A DNA stretch of 64,000 nt from Phycisphaeraceae bacterium. Its GTDB lineage: Bacteria; Planctomycetota; Phycisphaerae; Phycisphaerales; Zrk34. The position numbers and the translations under genes were made by a program. Of the stretch, positions 9,924-19,051 are shown piece by piece. Under the pieces are notes generated by a model. That model worked only from the letters and a program-made list of their open reading frames with translations. It made no database searches and was not told the DNA's origin. The stretch is from positions 1-64,000 of the forward strand of contig JANQHK010000094.1 in the NCBI GenBank assembly GCA_028282685.1, written 5' to 3'. Numbering within the stretch: position 1 is the stretch's first letter; every line of letters begins with the position of its first letter.

Positions 9924-12557
9924 ATGGCTGTGACACGTAAAAAGAAATCGAAATCCAAGGCCCCGTCCGAATCGCCCGCCGCATGGAAGCGCATCGCCTG
10001 GGCGGTGCTGGCCTGCTTGTGGATGTTTCTCACCGCATCGCTGCTCGGCTTCAACGCCGCCGACTGGCCCAGTCATGCCGTCGCCCCGCAGAACCAGCCG
10101 GTCACCAACTGGTGCGGACCGGTGGGCGCGTTTGTCGCTTACCACGTCTACTTCATGCTCGGACCGGGCGTGTGGGTGATCGCGGCCTCGACGCTGGTCT
10201 ACCTGGCCGCCACGGCGTTCGGCAAGCCGATCAAGGACCTGTCGCTGCGCGCCGCGGGGATGGTGCTGATCGCCCTGGCTGTCAGCGGGTTCGTGGCGGT
10301 GCAGGCGCCGAACAGTTCGTCCCTGCCGGAAGGCGCGGGGGGACTGCTGGCCATCTTCATCACCGGCAAACTGGTCAGCAGCTTCTCCCATCTGGGCACC
10401 GTGCTGGTGCTTCTGGGATTGCTGGGCGTGGGCGCGGTGGTGGCGTGGGAAGAGGCGGTGGTCGCCATGCCGCGTCTGATCGCCGCCGGGGGCGCGAAGC
10501 TGCGCCACGTGCGCATTCCCCGGCCGGTGCTGGTGGGTGTCAATCCGTTGCGCTGGTTACGGAGAGCCGGTGGTGCGGCGGTCCCAACGCTCAAGCCGCG
10601 CGCCGTGCCCCTGCGCCACAGCGGACGGACCGTCGACGAGGAACCGATCGACGAAGACCTCGCCGAAGCCGGTCCCGAATACGCAGAGGAATACGAGGAA
10701 GAATACGACGAGCCCGACGAGCCGTTGATGGAAGACGAAGAGGAGGAAGAAATCGAAGACGCCGCGCCGCGCGCCTTCGATCCCGCCGCTTTGCGCGAGA
10801 AGATCAAGAAGCTGCCGATCTCGATCGCCTCGGCCACGCAACAAGCCGCCCCCCCTCCCCCGCCGCCGCAGGATCTGACCGGTTACCAGTTTCCGCCGGT
10901 CGGCCTGCTGGAGGATGCGGTCGACAATTTCACCGAGGAGATGTCGCGCGTGGTGCGCGAGCAGGCCGAAGTGCTCGAGCGCTCGCTCAACATCTACCGG
11001 ATCGACGCCGAAGTGGTCGCCATCGACGCCGGCCCGGTCATCACGCTCTATGAAGTCCAGCTCGCCCCCGGCACCAAGGTCAGCCAGATCAACGCCATCA
11101 GCTCCGACATCGCGCGCGAGCTCAAAGCCCAGAACATCCGCATCGTGCCCAACACCGCCGGCAAATCGACCGTCGGCATCGAGGTGCCCAATCCCAAGAA
11201 GGAAATGGTCCGCCTGAAAGACCTCATGGGCCTGGGCGGAAGCAACATCCGCAAGACCATGCGTCTGCCGATGTTCCTCGGCAAGGACGCCTCGGGCAAT
11301 CCGCTCATCGCCGACCTGGCCGCCATGCCCCACATGCTCATCGCCGGGACCACCGGCTCGGGCAAGAGCGTCTGCCTCAACACGATCATCATGTCGTTCC
11401 TGTTCTTCCGCCGTCCCGATGAACTGAAGCTGGTGCTGGTGGATCCGAAGATGGTGGAGATGGCGCAGTTCAAGTCGATCCCGCACCTGATGTGCCCGGT
11501 GGTGACGGAGATGAACCGGGCCACGGCGATTCTCGAATGGGCCGTGACCAAGATGGACGAACGCTACGCCCTGCTGGCCGAAGCCGGTGTCCGCGATATC
11601 GACAGCTACAACGAACTGACCCCCAATGAACTGCAAGACATCTTCGATCCGCAAACGCCCGAGGAGCAGGCCCGCATCCCCAAGAAGCTGTACCGCATGG
11701 TGTTCATCGTCGACGAACTGGCCGACCTGATGATCACCAACAAGGAAGTGGAGGGCCACATCGTGCGCATCGCGCAGAAGGCCCGCGCGGTCGGCATCCA
11801 TCTGATCCTCGCCACGCAGCGTCCGCAGGCCAACGTCGTCACGGGATTGATCAAGTCCAACATGCCCTGCCGCATTTCGTTCCAGGTGGCCAGCGGCATG
11901 GACAGCCGCATCGTGCTCGACAGCAAGGGGGCCGAGCTGCTGCTGGGCCACGGCGACATGCTCTTCCTCAACCCCCGCTCCAGCAAACTCACCCGCGCCC
12001 AGGGCACATTCGTGGCCGACAAGGAAATCCGCAAGTCCGTCCGTTTCCTCACGGACATTGCCCAGCAGAGCTTCGAGCCGCAACTGCTGCAAATCAAGGA
12101 ATCGTCCGCCGACGGCGCCTCGGAAAGCCCGCGCGATCCGCTGTTCGACCAGGCCGTCGAAATCGTCCTCGAAACCAAGCGTGGCTCGGTATCGCTGCTG
12201 CAACGCCGCCTGACCATCGGCTACAGCCGGGCCTCGCGGCTCATCGAAGAAATGGCCGACGCCGGCATCATCGGCGAATACAAGGGCTCCCAGGCCCGCG
12301 AGGTGCAGATCACGCTCGAGGAATGGCAGGCGCTGAAGGAACAGGCCTCGGAAATGGCGCAGAACCAGGTTGTCGAATCCGATGTGAAACACGAGGAACC
12401 GGAGGCAGAGCAGGCCGAAGATGAAGGCGAAGAAGTGATGGAATACGAATACGACGAAGAAGGCGCCGACGAAGAATACGAGGACGACCCCGGCGAAGAC
12501 GAAGAATACGAGTACGAAGAAGAAGAAGAAGAAGAAGAAGAAGAAGAAGAGAAGTAA
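9924..12557 (+). CDS. ftsK: DNA translocase FtsK/SpoIIIE
   Basis: 877 residues. The N-terminal about 185 residues contain four membrane helices that anchor the protein at the septum. An acidic, Pro-rich linker (about 230-315) follows, then the RecA-like motor with Walker A GTTGSGKS near residue 476 and Walker B FIVDELADL near 593. The gamma winged-helix domain near 740-800 (GSVSLLQRRLTIGYSRA) reads KOPS-type sequences. FtsK pumps the terminus region and activates XerCD dimer resolution. AAGGAGGT lies 11 bases before the start. The unusual feature is a C-terminal tail of about 55 residues made almost entirely of Glu, Asp, Tyr and Gly, ending in 12 Glu and Lys. Confidence 0.95.
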   Translation: MAVTRKKKSKSKAPSESPAAWKRIAWAVLACLWMFLTASLLGFNAADWPSHAVAPQNQPVTNWCGPVGAFVAYHVYFMLGPGVWVIAASTLVYLAATAFGKPIKDLSLRAAGMVLIALAVSGFVAVQAPNSSSLPEGAGGLLAIFITGKLVSSFSHLGTVLVLLGLLGVGAVVAWEEAVVAMPRLIAAGGAKLRHVRIPRPVLVGVNPLRWLRRAGGAAVPTLKPRAVPLRHSGRTVDEEPIDEDLAEAGPEYAEEYEEEYDEPDEPLMEDEEEEEIEDAAPRAFDPAALREKIKKLPISIASATQQAAPPPPPPQDLTGYQFPPVGLLEDAVDNFTEEMSRVVREQAEVLERSLNIYRIDAEVVAIDAGPVITLYEVQLAPGTKVSQINAISSDIARELKAQNIRIVPNTAGKSTVGIEVPNPKKEMVRLKDLMGLGGSNIRKTMRLPMFLGKDASGNPLIADLAAMPHMLIAGTTGSGKSVCLNTIIMSFLFFRRPDELKLVLVDPKMVEMAQFKSIPHLMCPVVTEMNRATAILEWAVTKMDERYALLAEAGVRDIDSYNELTPNELQDIFDPQTPEEQARIPKKLYRMVFIVDELADLMITNKEVEGHIVRIAQKARAVGIHLILATQRPQANVVTGLIKSNMPCRISFQVASGMDSRIVLDSKGAELLLGHGDMLFLNPRSSKLTRAQGTFVADKEIRKSVRFLTDIAQQSFEPQLLQIKESSADGASESPRDPLFDQAVEIVLETKRGSVSLLQRRLTIGYSRASRLIEEMADAGIIGEYKGSQAREVQITLEEWQALKEQASEMAQNQVVESDVKHEEPEAEQAEDEGEEVMEYEYDEEGADEEYEDDPGEDEEYEYEEEEEEEEEEEEK
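12518..12555 (+). repeat. GAA trinucleotide tract in the ftsK tail
   Basis: A run of GAA codons, with one GAG, encodes the terminal poly-Glu of FtsK. The near-perfect triplet repetition makes it a candidate slippage tract: in-frame changes would alter tail length, frame changes would shift the stop. Confidence 0.75.
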
Positions 12558-12588
12558 GAAGGGTGATGAGCGATGTGATTATTCAGCG

Positions 12589-12609
12589 ACGCGGTTTACC
12601 GCGTTTTCT
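12589..12609 (+). terminator. Terminator after ftsK
   Basis: ACGCGG (12589-12594) pairs with CCGCGT (12599-12604) around TTTA, and four T follow, about 30 bp past the ftsK stop. A short but well-formed intrinsic terminator. Confidence 0.6.
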
Positions 12610-12681
12610 GTCAGCCCAAGGTTGAGGGGGAGTCACGAAGTAGCGAGTCCGAAACCCGGGATCAAACCGTCAACCCTTTTC

Positions 12682-12712
12682 TGGATTCCCGCCTTCACGG
12701 GAATGACCGTGC
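12682..12712. repeat. Short dispersed palindrome
   Basis: A TGGATTCCCG-type half pairs with CGGGAATGAC around CCTTCA. This hairpin type recurs between genes in many bacterial genomes (from memory). Here it sits between the convergent ftsK and smpB genes and may help end transcription. Confidence 0.4.
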
Positions 12713-12722
12713 CCGGCGCCCG

Positions 12723-13202
12723 CTACCCGATCCTTTTCCGTGTCATCGCGCGTTGCATGTCGCGCTTGGCGTCCTTGGTTTTCATGGATTCGCGTTTGTC
12801 GGACTTGCCTTTGCCGCGCGCCAGGCCGATCTCCAGCTTGCACAGGCCGCGGCTGTTGAAGTACATCGCCAGGGGAATCAGCGTCACGCCCTTGCTGCGC
12901 GTTTCGGTCAGCAGCTTGTCGATCTCGCGGCGGTGGGCCAGCAGACGCCGCCGACGTTTGGGCTCATGCTGGCGCTCGGCGGGGGCATTTTCGTAACGGG
13001 CGATGTCCACATCGTGCAGCCACAGCTCGCCCGTGGCCGGCTCCACCCGCGCAAAACCTTCCGACAGGGAGACCTTGCCCTGACGTACGCTTTTCACCTC
13101 GCTGCCCATCAGCGCGAGGCCCACCTCGAGCGATTCGAGAATGTGGTACTCGTGCCGGGCCTTGCGGTTGGCGATGCGGGGTTGGTCGGACGGCTTACTC
13201 AT
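12723..13202 (-). CDS. smpB: SsrA-binding protein SmpB
   Basis: 159 residues, the normal length. SmpB binds tmRNA and positions it in stalled ribosomes during trans-translation. The N-terminal beta-barrel signatures are present (NRKARHEYHI, LMGSEVKSVRQGKVSLSEGF), followed by HDVDIARYENA, RRLLAHRREI and the basic C-terminal tail (KSDKRES, then TRKRIG) that enters the decoding centre. No tmRNA gene is recognisable nearby. It is monocistronic by position: the mnmE gene ends 215 bp upstream, beyond a long inverted repeat. Confidence 0.95.
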   Translation of the reverse strand: MSKPSDQPRIANRKARHEYHILESLEVGLALMGSEVKSVRQGKVSLSEGFARVEPATGELWLHDVDIARYENAPAERQHEPKRRRRLLAHRREIDKLLTETRSKGVTLIPLAMYFNSRGLCKLEIGLARGKGKSDKRESMKTKDAKRDMQRAMTRKRIG

Positions 13203-13223
13203 AACACCTCAGCGTATCAGATT

Positions 13224-13425
13224 TAACCACCAAGAACACAAAGAACGCCAAGAAATGAACCACAGAGACACAGGGGCGCAGAGAAGAAAGATACAGACAG
13301 AAGAACGAGTTGCATTATTAACCGATTCATGCTGTTTATCGTCTCAGAATAGATTGTTTTTCTCTGCGCCTCTGCGGTTTAATCTGCTCCCTGGGCGTTC
13401 TTGGTGTCCTTGGCAGTTTATTTCC
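13224..13425. repeat. Long imperfect inverted repeat (dispersed-repeat type)
   Basis: The left arm (13224-13290, containing CACCAAGAACACAAAGAACG and then CACAGAGACACAGGGGCGCA) is the approximate reverse complement of the right arm (13363-13425, TCTCTGCGCCTCTGCGG and GGGCGTTCTTGGTGTCC). The centre of about 70 bp is AT-rich and unpaired. It carries no plausible gene. It fills the gap between smpB and the mnmE stop. Elements built from this CACAGAGACACAGAG / ACCAAGAACACAAAG vocabulary recur between genes in many environmental bacteria (recollection, not a search). Confidence 0.7.
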
Positions 13426-14821
13426 CTACACAAAAAGTCGCGAAGACCTGCCCGATCACATCGTCCGGACTCATGCGCCCGCCCAGTTCGCCCAGTGCAT
13501 CCAACGCGGCGCGCATCGGTTCGGCGACCAGTTCCGGCTGATCCAGATCGGGCCGATCACGCTCCCCGGCGATCTGCCGGCGCGCTTCATGCAGGTGCCG
13601 CAGTGTCTGGCGGATGGCCGCTTCATGACGCGGTTGCAGCGCCAGCATCTGGCCGCCCAATGACACGGCTCGCTGCCGCATCAGTTCCTCGATGCGATTC
13701 CGCAGGGAATTCAGCCCCGTTCCCGCCACGGCGCTGACCGCCAGGTCGCAGGACGCATCGTCAGGGACCGGCTGCGCATCGACCTTGGTGCGCACGCGGA
13801 GCAGCGGCGCTGCCGTCTCGACCTCGATCCACGGGGCCGAACCGTCGCTGATCAGCAGCACCAGTTCCGCGCGGCGCAGCGCCTCGGCGGCGGCGTCCTG
13901 CATCGCCCGGTCCAACTCCGCTTCGGCGCGCGCCAGACCCGCCAGATCGACCAGCATCACTTCCGCCGTATTGTCACCGGTGACAAGCTGCAACGGTTCG
14001 GTCAACACATCGCGCGTGGTCCCGGCGACCGGACCGGTAACCGCACGACGATGGCCGAGTAATGCATTGAACAGCGTGCTCTTGCCGGCGTTGGGCGGAC
14101 CGGCCAACACCACCCACGGCAGTGCCTGCAAGGCCGACCAGGGCCGGCTCTGGCGAGTCAGTTCCGTTAGCTGCCGCTCGATGGCTTCCAGTCGGCGATC
14201 CAGATCGGCCGGGGTGATGGCGATTACATCGTCCTGGTCGATGAAATCGATGCCCGCCTCGACGCGCGCCAGCGCCTCGGCCAATGCGCTGACCAGTTCC
14301 TCGCTCCACTGCCCCAGCCGCCCTCGCCGCAGCCAGCCCGCCGCCTGCAATTGCGCATCGCATACGGCGGTGACCGTCGCGGCGATGCCCTCGGCGCGCG
14401 TCAGATCGATGCGCCCGGCGGCAAAAGCCCGCTGGGTAAACTCGCCCGCCTCGGCCAGGCGCGCTTCCGGAACCCCCGAAAGCCCCGGAAGGTGATCCAG
14501 CAAAACGTGCAGGATGCGCTCGAGCAACGCCGGATTTCCCGGAACCTGTAATTCGCAGACATCCTGCCCCGTGAACGATTGCGGCGCGGGGTGGAACAAC
14601 GCGAGACCGGGACAAGTCAATTCGTCCTGAGTAACCCCACCCTGAAGTGTGGGGCTTGAATGCAATCGAAATCGCGTGGGGGTGAGCGTGCGCGGCGGTG
14701 GAAACGGATCGAGCAAATCAGACAGATGCGGCTTGAGGCAATCGCCGCTGAGACGAATCAGCCCGCGGGCGCTGCGCCCCGCGGGTGAAGAGACGGCGAG
14801 GATGGTCGCACCGGCATCCAT
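13418..14821 (-). CDS. mnmE: tRNA modification GTPase MnmE (TrmE)
   Basis: 467 residues, full family length. The N-terminal folate-binding domain begins ILAVSSPAGRSARGLIRLSG; the helical domain is interrupted by the G domain with GPPNAGKST, DVLTEPLQ near switch I and DLAGLA at G3. The C-terminal FCVGK supplies the catalytic-loop Cys. With MnmG it makes the 5-carboxymethylaminomethyl group on wobble U34. G3 reads DLAG rather than the usual DTAG, and the G4 position reads TKVD. The gene starts 6 bp after yidC on the same strand, the common yidC-mnmE arrangement, so the two are probably cotranscribed. Confidence 0.94.
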   Translation of the reverse strand: MDAGATILAVSSPAGRSARGLIRLSGDCLKPHLSDLLDPFPPPRTLTPTRFRLHSSPTLQGGVTQDELTCPGLALFHPAPQSFTGQDVCELQVPGNPALLERILHVLLDHLPGLSGVPEARLAEAGEFTQRAFAAGRIDLTRAEGIAATVTAVCDAQLQAAGWLRRGRLGQWSEELVSALAEALARVEAGIDFIDQDDVIAITPADLDRRLEAIERQLTELTRQSRPWSALQALPWVVLAGPPNAGKSTLFNALLGHRRAVTGPVAGTTRDVLTEPLQLVTGDNTAEVMLVDLAGLARAEAELDRAMQDAAAEALRRAELVLLISDGSAPWIEVETAAPLLRVRTKVDAQPVPDDASCDLAVSAVAGTGLNSLRNRIEELMRQRAVSLGGQMLALQPRHEAAIRQTLRHLHEARRQIAGERDRPDLDQPELVAEPMRAALDALGELGGRMSPDDVIGQVFATFCVGK

Positions 14822-14827
14822 CGCAGG

Positions 14828-17017
14828 TCACTTTCGGCGCTTCTTGGGGCCCTGCTGCTTCTGTTGCATTTCGCGCTGCTTGGCCTCGGCCGCCTTCTGA
14901 AGCCGATCCATGAATCCGCCCTGCTTCGGTGTTTTCTTCTTGAACAGTTCGCCCGAATCCTCCAGCCGCTTCAGTTCCTTACGGACCAACTTGCTGTCGA
15001 TGATGCCGCCGAAGGTGGAAGCGAGAATGTACAGTGTTAAACCGCACGGCGCCTTGTAGAGCATGACGGGGAACAGAAAGATCATCATCACCTTCATGAT
15101 CTTCTGCTGCTGCGCCTGCTGCTCGCTCATTTCGGCCTGCGGTTGGGCCATGTATTTCTGCTGAAAATAGAAGACCACGCCCATCAGCATAGGCAGCAGG
15201 TTGATCGAGTCGATGTGCCAACCGACCAGCGGAATGGTGAACGCCGCCTTGCCCAGCGGTATGAAACGGTCGGCACTGGACAGATCGGCCATGAACTTCC
15301 AGTCGCCGAACATCTGGAACAGACCGTACAGCGCCGACTCATGGCGCAGTTCGATCGCAAAATAGAGCATGGCGTAGAGGGCGATCCAGATCGGCATTTG
15401 CAGGAACATCGGCAGGCAGCCCAGCCCCATCGCCGCGGGATTGACGCCCTTCTCGCGGTAGAGTTGCATCATTTCTTGGTTGAGCTTGGACTGGTTGTCC
15501 TTGTACTTCTTCTTCAGTTTCTCCATCTCGGGCTTGAGCGACGCCATCTGCTTACCGACTTTCATCATCTGCAACTGCGATTTCTTCGTCAGCGGGTGCA
15601 GCAGCAAGCGCACCACGATCACGAGGATGATAATGGCCACGCCCCAGTCAGCCAGGCCCGCATACAGCAACGCCAAGAAGGCAAGCAAAAACTTGGCCAA
15701 CCACTGGAACGTGAGATACGAACAGCAGCCGCCAATGTTGTAGATGATCAGTTGCTCGAGTCCCAGAGCCGTGTATACCGGATCGTCGGCGAGCACCTCT
15801 TTCTTCTTGGGCCCGGCGTATATCTCCAGGTCGATCCGTTGTGACGCGCCGCCGGCCAGTTTCCGCGGCGCGCTGGTCAGCGTCAGCGCCAGCAGCCGGT
15901 CTTCGCCCGAGCCGATCACGTGACGGCCCAGCGTCGAAAACATCGGTTGCATGGCCCGAGCGCGGTAAGTCTCGCCCTGCTCGCCGCTGCGTTTGTCGAT
16001 CGGCCGATGCACCGCGACGGTGAAATAGCGATTGCTCATCGCCGCGTAGACCAGTTCGTACTTTTGCTCAAGACTGTTGGGGTTCGGCCAGATCGTCTGG
16101 AAATCTTCGTCCTCGATGACGTTGGCGCGCGTGTGCTGGGCATCGTCTTCCAGGTATGTCCGTGTGCGAGACGGATCGTACTGCGGATTGAAGTAACCGG
16201 TGAGCACCGTGCGGCGATCGCCCATGTACCCGCCCTTCATCGGCAGATCGCCCTGGGCGAACTGGTTGAGCCGAACGGTCAGGGGATCGTCCGTGAGATT
16301 GGTCAGCTCCTGTTCGAGTTGCAGATCGTAGCGTCCCGGCGCCACGCGATAGGTCCGCGTGATTTTCAACAGCGGACTGTTGTCTTCTTGGCGGGCAATC
16401 GTGATCGACATCACCACGCGATCGGTTTCGTGTTGATCCACGGTCCACAAGGCGCCGGCCAGGTTGATCCACTTGCCGTTGATCTCAACCGAGCGCACAC
16501 CCATGGGGTAGATGCGATCCTCGTCCGATGCGAGAAAACGTTCCTGGATGCGGTAATGTTCTTTCTTGTCAATTTCCTTGAAGTAGTTGACCAGATCGAC
16601 GTGCATGACACCGGCGCCGATGATGGTCAGCTTCGCCTGCAGGGGGTAATCCCCGGGCTGATCGAGCGCGGCGCCGATGACCGGATCGACCTGGTCGCCG
16701 TATTCCTCCGCGGTTCGACGCGGCCCCGGTATGACGGTCAGCAGTCCCGGATCGGGCAGGGGCGGCTCGACCGACTCCGGTTGCGGCGTGGCGGCAAGGC
16801 CGTTGTCCCGGTTATCGTCGCTGGACGTATCCCGCGGCTGCGGACCGTCCGCGGCCGGGACGTCGGAAGTCGCCGGCGGCGGCGCAGCATCCTGCGGCTC
16901 AGTCGTCCGGCCGTTCTCGGGAATCGGCTTTGAGCCGTTCTCTTCCTTATTGGCCAGCATGAGCACCAGGCCCAGGCCCAGACCGATCAGCACGATGGTA
17001 ATCAGCGTTCGTTGCAC
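14828..17017 (-). CDS. yidC: Membrane protein insertase YidC
   Basis: 729 residues, longer than most homologues. It has an N-terminal membrane helix (about 5-20), a Pro/Ala/Thr-rich linker, a large periplasmic beta-sandwich domain to about residue 430, and then the conserved insertase core with five helices (DWGVAIIILVIVVRLLLHP, the coiled C1 loop, GLGCLPMFLQMPIWIALY). The lysine/arginine-rich tail (ending KKRRK) probably contacts ribosomes. It inserts proteins alone or with SecYEG. The start codon is GTG at 17015-17017. A Gram-negative-type periplasmic domain fits a diderm cell. mnmE follows after 6 bp. Confidence 0.95.
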   Translation of the reverse strand: MQRTLITIVLIGLGLGLVLMLANKEENGSKPIPENGRTTEPQDAAPPPATSDVPAADGPQPRDTSSDDNRDNGLAATPQPESVEPPLPDPGLLTVIPGPRRTAEEYGDQVDPVIGAALDQPGDYPLQAKLTIIGAGVMHVDLVNYFKEIDKKEHYRIQERFLASDEDRIYPMGVRSVEINGKWINLAGALWTVDQHETDRVVMSITIARQEDNSPLLKITRTYRVAPGRYDLQLEQELTNLTDDPLTVRLNQFAQGDLPMKGGYMGDRRTVLTGYFNPQYDPSRTRTYLEDDAQHTRANVIEDEDFQTIWPNPNSLEQKYELVYAAMSNRYFTVAVHRPIDKRSGEQGETYRARAMQPMFSTLGRHVIGSGEDRLLALTLTSAPRKLAGGASQRIDLEIYAGPKKKEVLADDPVYTALGLEQLIIYNIGGCCSYLTFQWLAKFLLAFLALLYAGLADWGVAIIILVIVVRLLLHPLTKKSQLQMMKVGKQMASLKPEMEKLKKKYKDNQSKLNQEMMQLYREKGVNPAAMGLGCLPMFLQMPIWIALYAMLYFAIELRHESALYGLFQMFGDWKFMADLSSADRFIPLGKAAFTIPLVGWHIDSINLLPMLMGVVFYFQQKYMAQPQAEMSEQQAQQQKIMKVMMIFLFPVMLYKAPCGLTLYILASTFGGIIDSKLVRKELKRLEDSGELFKKKTPKQGGFMDRLQKAAEAKQREMQQKQQGPKKRRK

Positions 17018-17155
17018 GATGCGCGGTCTCTCTGGGTGGAATAAACCGGGCAGTATAAAGCCAATCGAGGGATTTTACTATGCGCAGCGTTCAACGGTCG
17101 ATCGGAGATCGGCGCAACCCCGCTGCGAGGGGCGGGGCTTGTACGGCGGAAACGG

Positions 17156-17923
17156 TTACCGCCCGTCCAGCAATCGCTGACCGAAGAAATCGTTGAGGTC
17201 GACCGTGGACTCGATCTTCTGGATCACGGCGGTAATATCGTATTCCAGTCGGACGAACTCCACGCGGCCCTCATACAGGATCACGTAACCGGCCCGGGGA
17301 TCGCGGTCGCGCGGCTGTCCGACCGAACCGACATTAATCATCACCTTCTCACCCGGACGGAATACGTAAACGTTGTTCAGTTCGGCAGGAGGATAGAAAT
17401 CCGGCTCGCTGGTGAACAGGCCCTGCACGTGCGTGTGACCGAGCAGACAGACGCGCTCGACACGCTCGAACAGTTGCATGATCTTCGACGGCGCGGTGGC
17501 CACATCGTCCGCGAAGATGTATTCGTTGATCGGCCGGCGCGGCGAGCCGTGGACGAACAGGAGGCCGTCATCGCTGTGACGGATGCGCGTGGAGCCCAAA
17601 AAATCCCATCGCTTGGCGCGCTTGGCTGAATCGTCCTCGCGCTCGAGCTGGCGGCGCGTCCAGAAGCTGGCCGATTCGGCGCCGGCGTTGAAGTTGGTCG
17701 GCTCGTAGAGGACCGCGTAGTCGTGGTTGCCCATCAGCGACCACCGGCACCGGTCGATCACCCGATCCAGGCATTCGCAGGGGTCAGGGCCGTAGCCGAC
17801 ATTGTCACCCAGGCAAACGATCTCCTCGATGCCGCGGCGGTCGATATCCAACAAGACCGCCTCCAGCGCTTCGAGATTGGCATGGATGTCCGAAATGACC
17901 GCGACCGGGTAGTCGATGATCAA
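17156..17923 (-). CDS. Metallophosphoesterase (calcineurin-like)
   Basis: 255 residues. All metal-binding blocks of the family appear in order: SDIHAN, CLGDNVGYG, MGNHDYA, FVHGSPR, LLGHTHV, followed by NVGSVGQPRDRDPR, typical of the YfcE/PrpE-like group. It would hydrolyse a phosphoester with two divalent metals; the substrate is unknown. The only start available in frame is TTG at 17921-17923, since an in-frame TGA lies three codons before it. AAAGGGG directly precedes the TTG, closer than usual, so initiation is probably weak or the true start is misread here. Confidence 0.85.
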   Translation of the reverse strand: MIIDYPVAVISDIHANLEALEAVLLDIDRRGIEEIVCLGDNVGYGPDPCECLDRVIDRCRWSLMGNHDYAVLYEPTNFNAGAESASFWTRRQLEREDDSAKRAKRWDFLGSTRIRHSDDGLLFVHGSPRRPINEYIFADDVATAPSKIMQLFERVERVCLLGHTHVQGLFTSEPDFYPPAELNNVYVFRPGEKVMINVGSVGQPRDRDPRAGYVILYEGRVEFVRLEYDITAVIQKIESTVDLNDFFGQRLLDGR

Positions 17924-17979
17924 CCCCTTTCATGGGTGGGAGTCCAAAGGGCTATGGTAGGGAATTGCCGTCCGTAGCG

Positions 17980-18711
17980 TCAAGATTCCATGCTATCGGG
18001 CGTGATCGTCATGACCTGGCCGCTCTGGAATGGGCGCCGGCCGGTCACGCATTCAGCAATCAATTCCGCCACTTGCGCCGGGTTCAGGGTAGCCGAAGCC
18101 GGCAGACTTTTCTCATCGAACAGCGCGCGCAACATGGGGGTTTCGACGGCGCCGGGCGCAATGGCCACGGCGCGCAACCCGGCCTTTGCCCCTTCGCGCG
18201 CGGTAGTCAGCGTCAGTTGATTCACCGCCGCCTTCGCCGCGCCGTAAAGTCCCAGTCCCGGAAACGGATCCATCGCCGCCACGGAAGAGATATTCACCAC
18301 AATGGACGAAGGGGACTGCGTCAAGGCCGACCACGCCGCACGCGTCAGGAAAAACACCGCATCCACATTCACCGCCAGTGTCTGCCGCCAGGTTGCGGTG
18401 GCGGTCGAAGCCATCGTGGACAGCTCGGCATAACCGGCGACGTTAAGCAACGCATCGAGTTGCCCCATGCGATCCAGGGTCGTTTTCACCAGTCGGTCGC
18501 AGGCCGATTCATCCGTGATGTCGGTCGGACAAACCAAGGTCGGCGGTGCATTATCGGGCAACCGACCGATCTGTTCGGCGGTTTCATTCAGCTTGGATTC
18601 GGTGCGTCCGGCCAGCACGGCCGCATAACCTTCCCGCGCCATCGCGATGGCGGTGGCCCGACCGATCCCGCTGCCTGCACCGGTGACGATAGCGACGGAG
18701 TAATCATTCAT
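17980..18711 (-). CDS. Short-chain dehydrogenase/reductase
   Basis: 243 residues from the ATG at 18711. An earlier in-frame start at 18801 would add 30 residues that overlap a non-coding hairpin, so it is rejected. The Rossmann glycine motif TGAGSGIG sits at residues 10-17, NVAGY follows the fourth strand, and the catalytic set is ISS plus YGAAK. The enzyme uses NAD(P)H to reduce or oxidise a carbonyl/alcohol; the substrate cannot be told from sequence. The 490 bp upstream contain no gene but two copies of a structured element that would be in its leader. Confidence 0.87.
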   Translation of the reverse strand: MNDYSVAIVTGAGSGIGRATAIAMAREGYAAVLAGRTESKLNETAEQIGRLPDNAPPTLVCPTDITDESACDRLVKTTLDRMGQLDALLNVAGYAELSTMASTATATWRQTLAVNVDAVFFLTRAAWSALTQSPSSIVVNISSVAAMDPFPGLGLYGAAKAAVNQLTLTTAREGAKAGLRAVAIAPGAVETPMLRALFDEKSLPASATLNPAQVAELIAECVTGRRPFQSGQVMTITPDSMES

Positions 18712-18777
18712 GGGCCATGACAGGTTGGTGGTATCGGCTGGTTCCAGACGTCCGCAACACACCCGCAGTGCACAAAC

Positions 18778-18830
18778 AAACAGCACCGCGTCTTTCGACA
18801 ACGGTGCTGGTGGGAAGAGAGAGAGAGCAA
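18778..18830 (-). repeat. Duplicated GNRA-hairpin element, copy A
   Basis: 53 bp, matching copy B (18991-19043) with four substitutions and no gaps, 213 bp apart. On the minus strand it reads as a CT-rich tract, then an 8-bp stem (18802-18809 with 18781-18788) and an inner GUC-GAAA-GAC tetraloop hairpin. The T-run after the hairpin is broken (GTTTGTTTG), unlike copy B. It lies in the leader of the SDR gene. Confidence 0.7.
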
Positions 18831-18987
18831 TCTAAGGTCCGGCGTATCTCCCTGTGGCTAACAGGGCCGCTCGGACATTGTTAAATATAACCACAAATCG
18901 GTTTGATGCAAGAAAAAAACGGCCTGGAGAAGATATTTTTTCGGTTCTGCAGGTTACTTGAAAAACCCCCGATTCCGGGCCCACCTG

Positions 18988-19043
18988 AAAAAACAGCACC
19001 CTGTCTTGCGACAAAGGTGCTGGTGGGAAGAGAGAGAGAGCAA
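18988..19043 (-). ncRNA. Duplicated GNRA-hairpin element, copy B, with terminator T-run
   Basis: On the minus strand a CT tract leads into a stem CAGCACC/GGTGCTG (19016-19022 with 18994-19000) capped by GUC-GCAA-GAC, followed directly by six T (18988-18993). It has the form of an intrinsic terminator. It lies 160-215 bp past the nuoI stop and just downstream of a possible new promoter, so it could end nuoI transcripts or regulate a leader RNA. Confidence 0.6.
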
Positions 19044-19051
19044 ATACCGTG

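Noticed and set aside
10557-12392. A 611-codon minus-strand frame opposite ftsK
   Set aside because: It is the complement of the FtsK motor and shows no family pattern; its open state follows from GC-rich codon bias.
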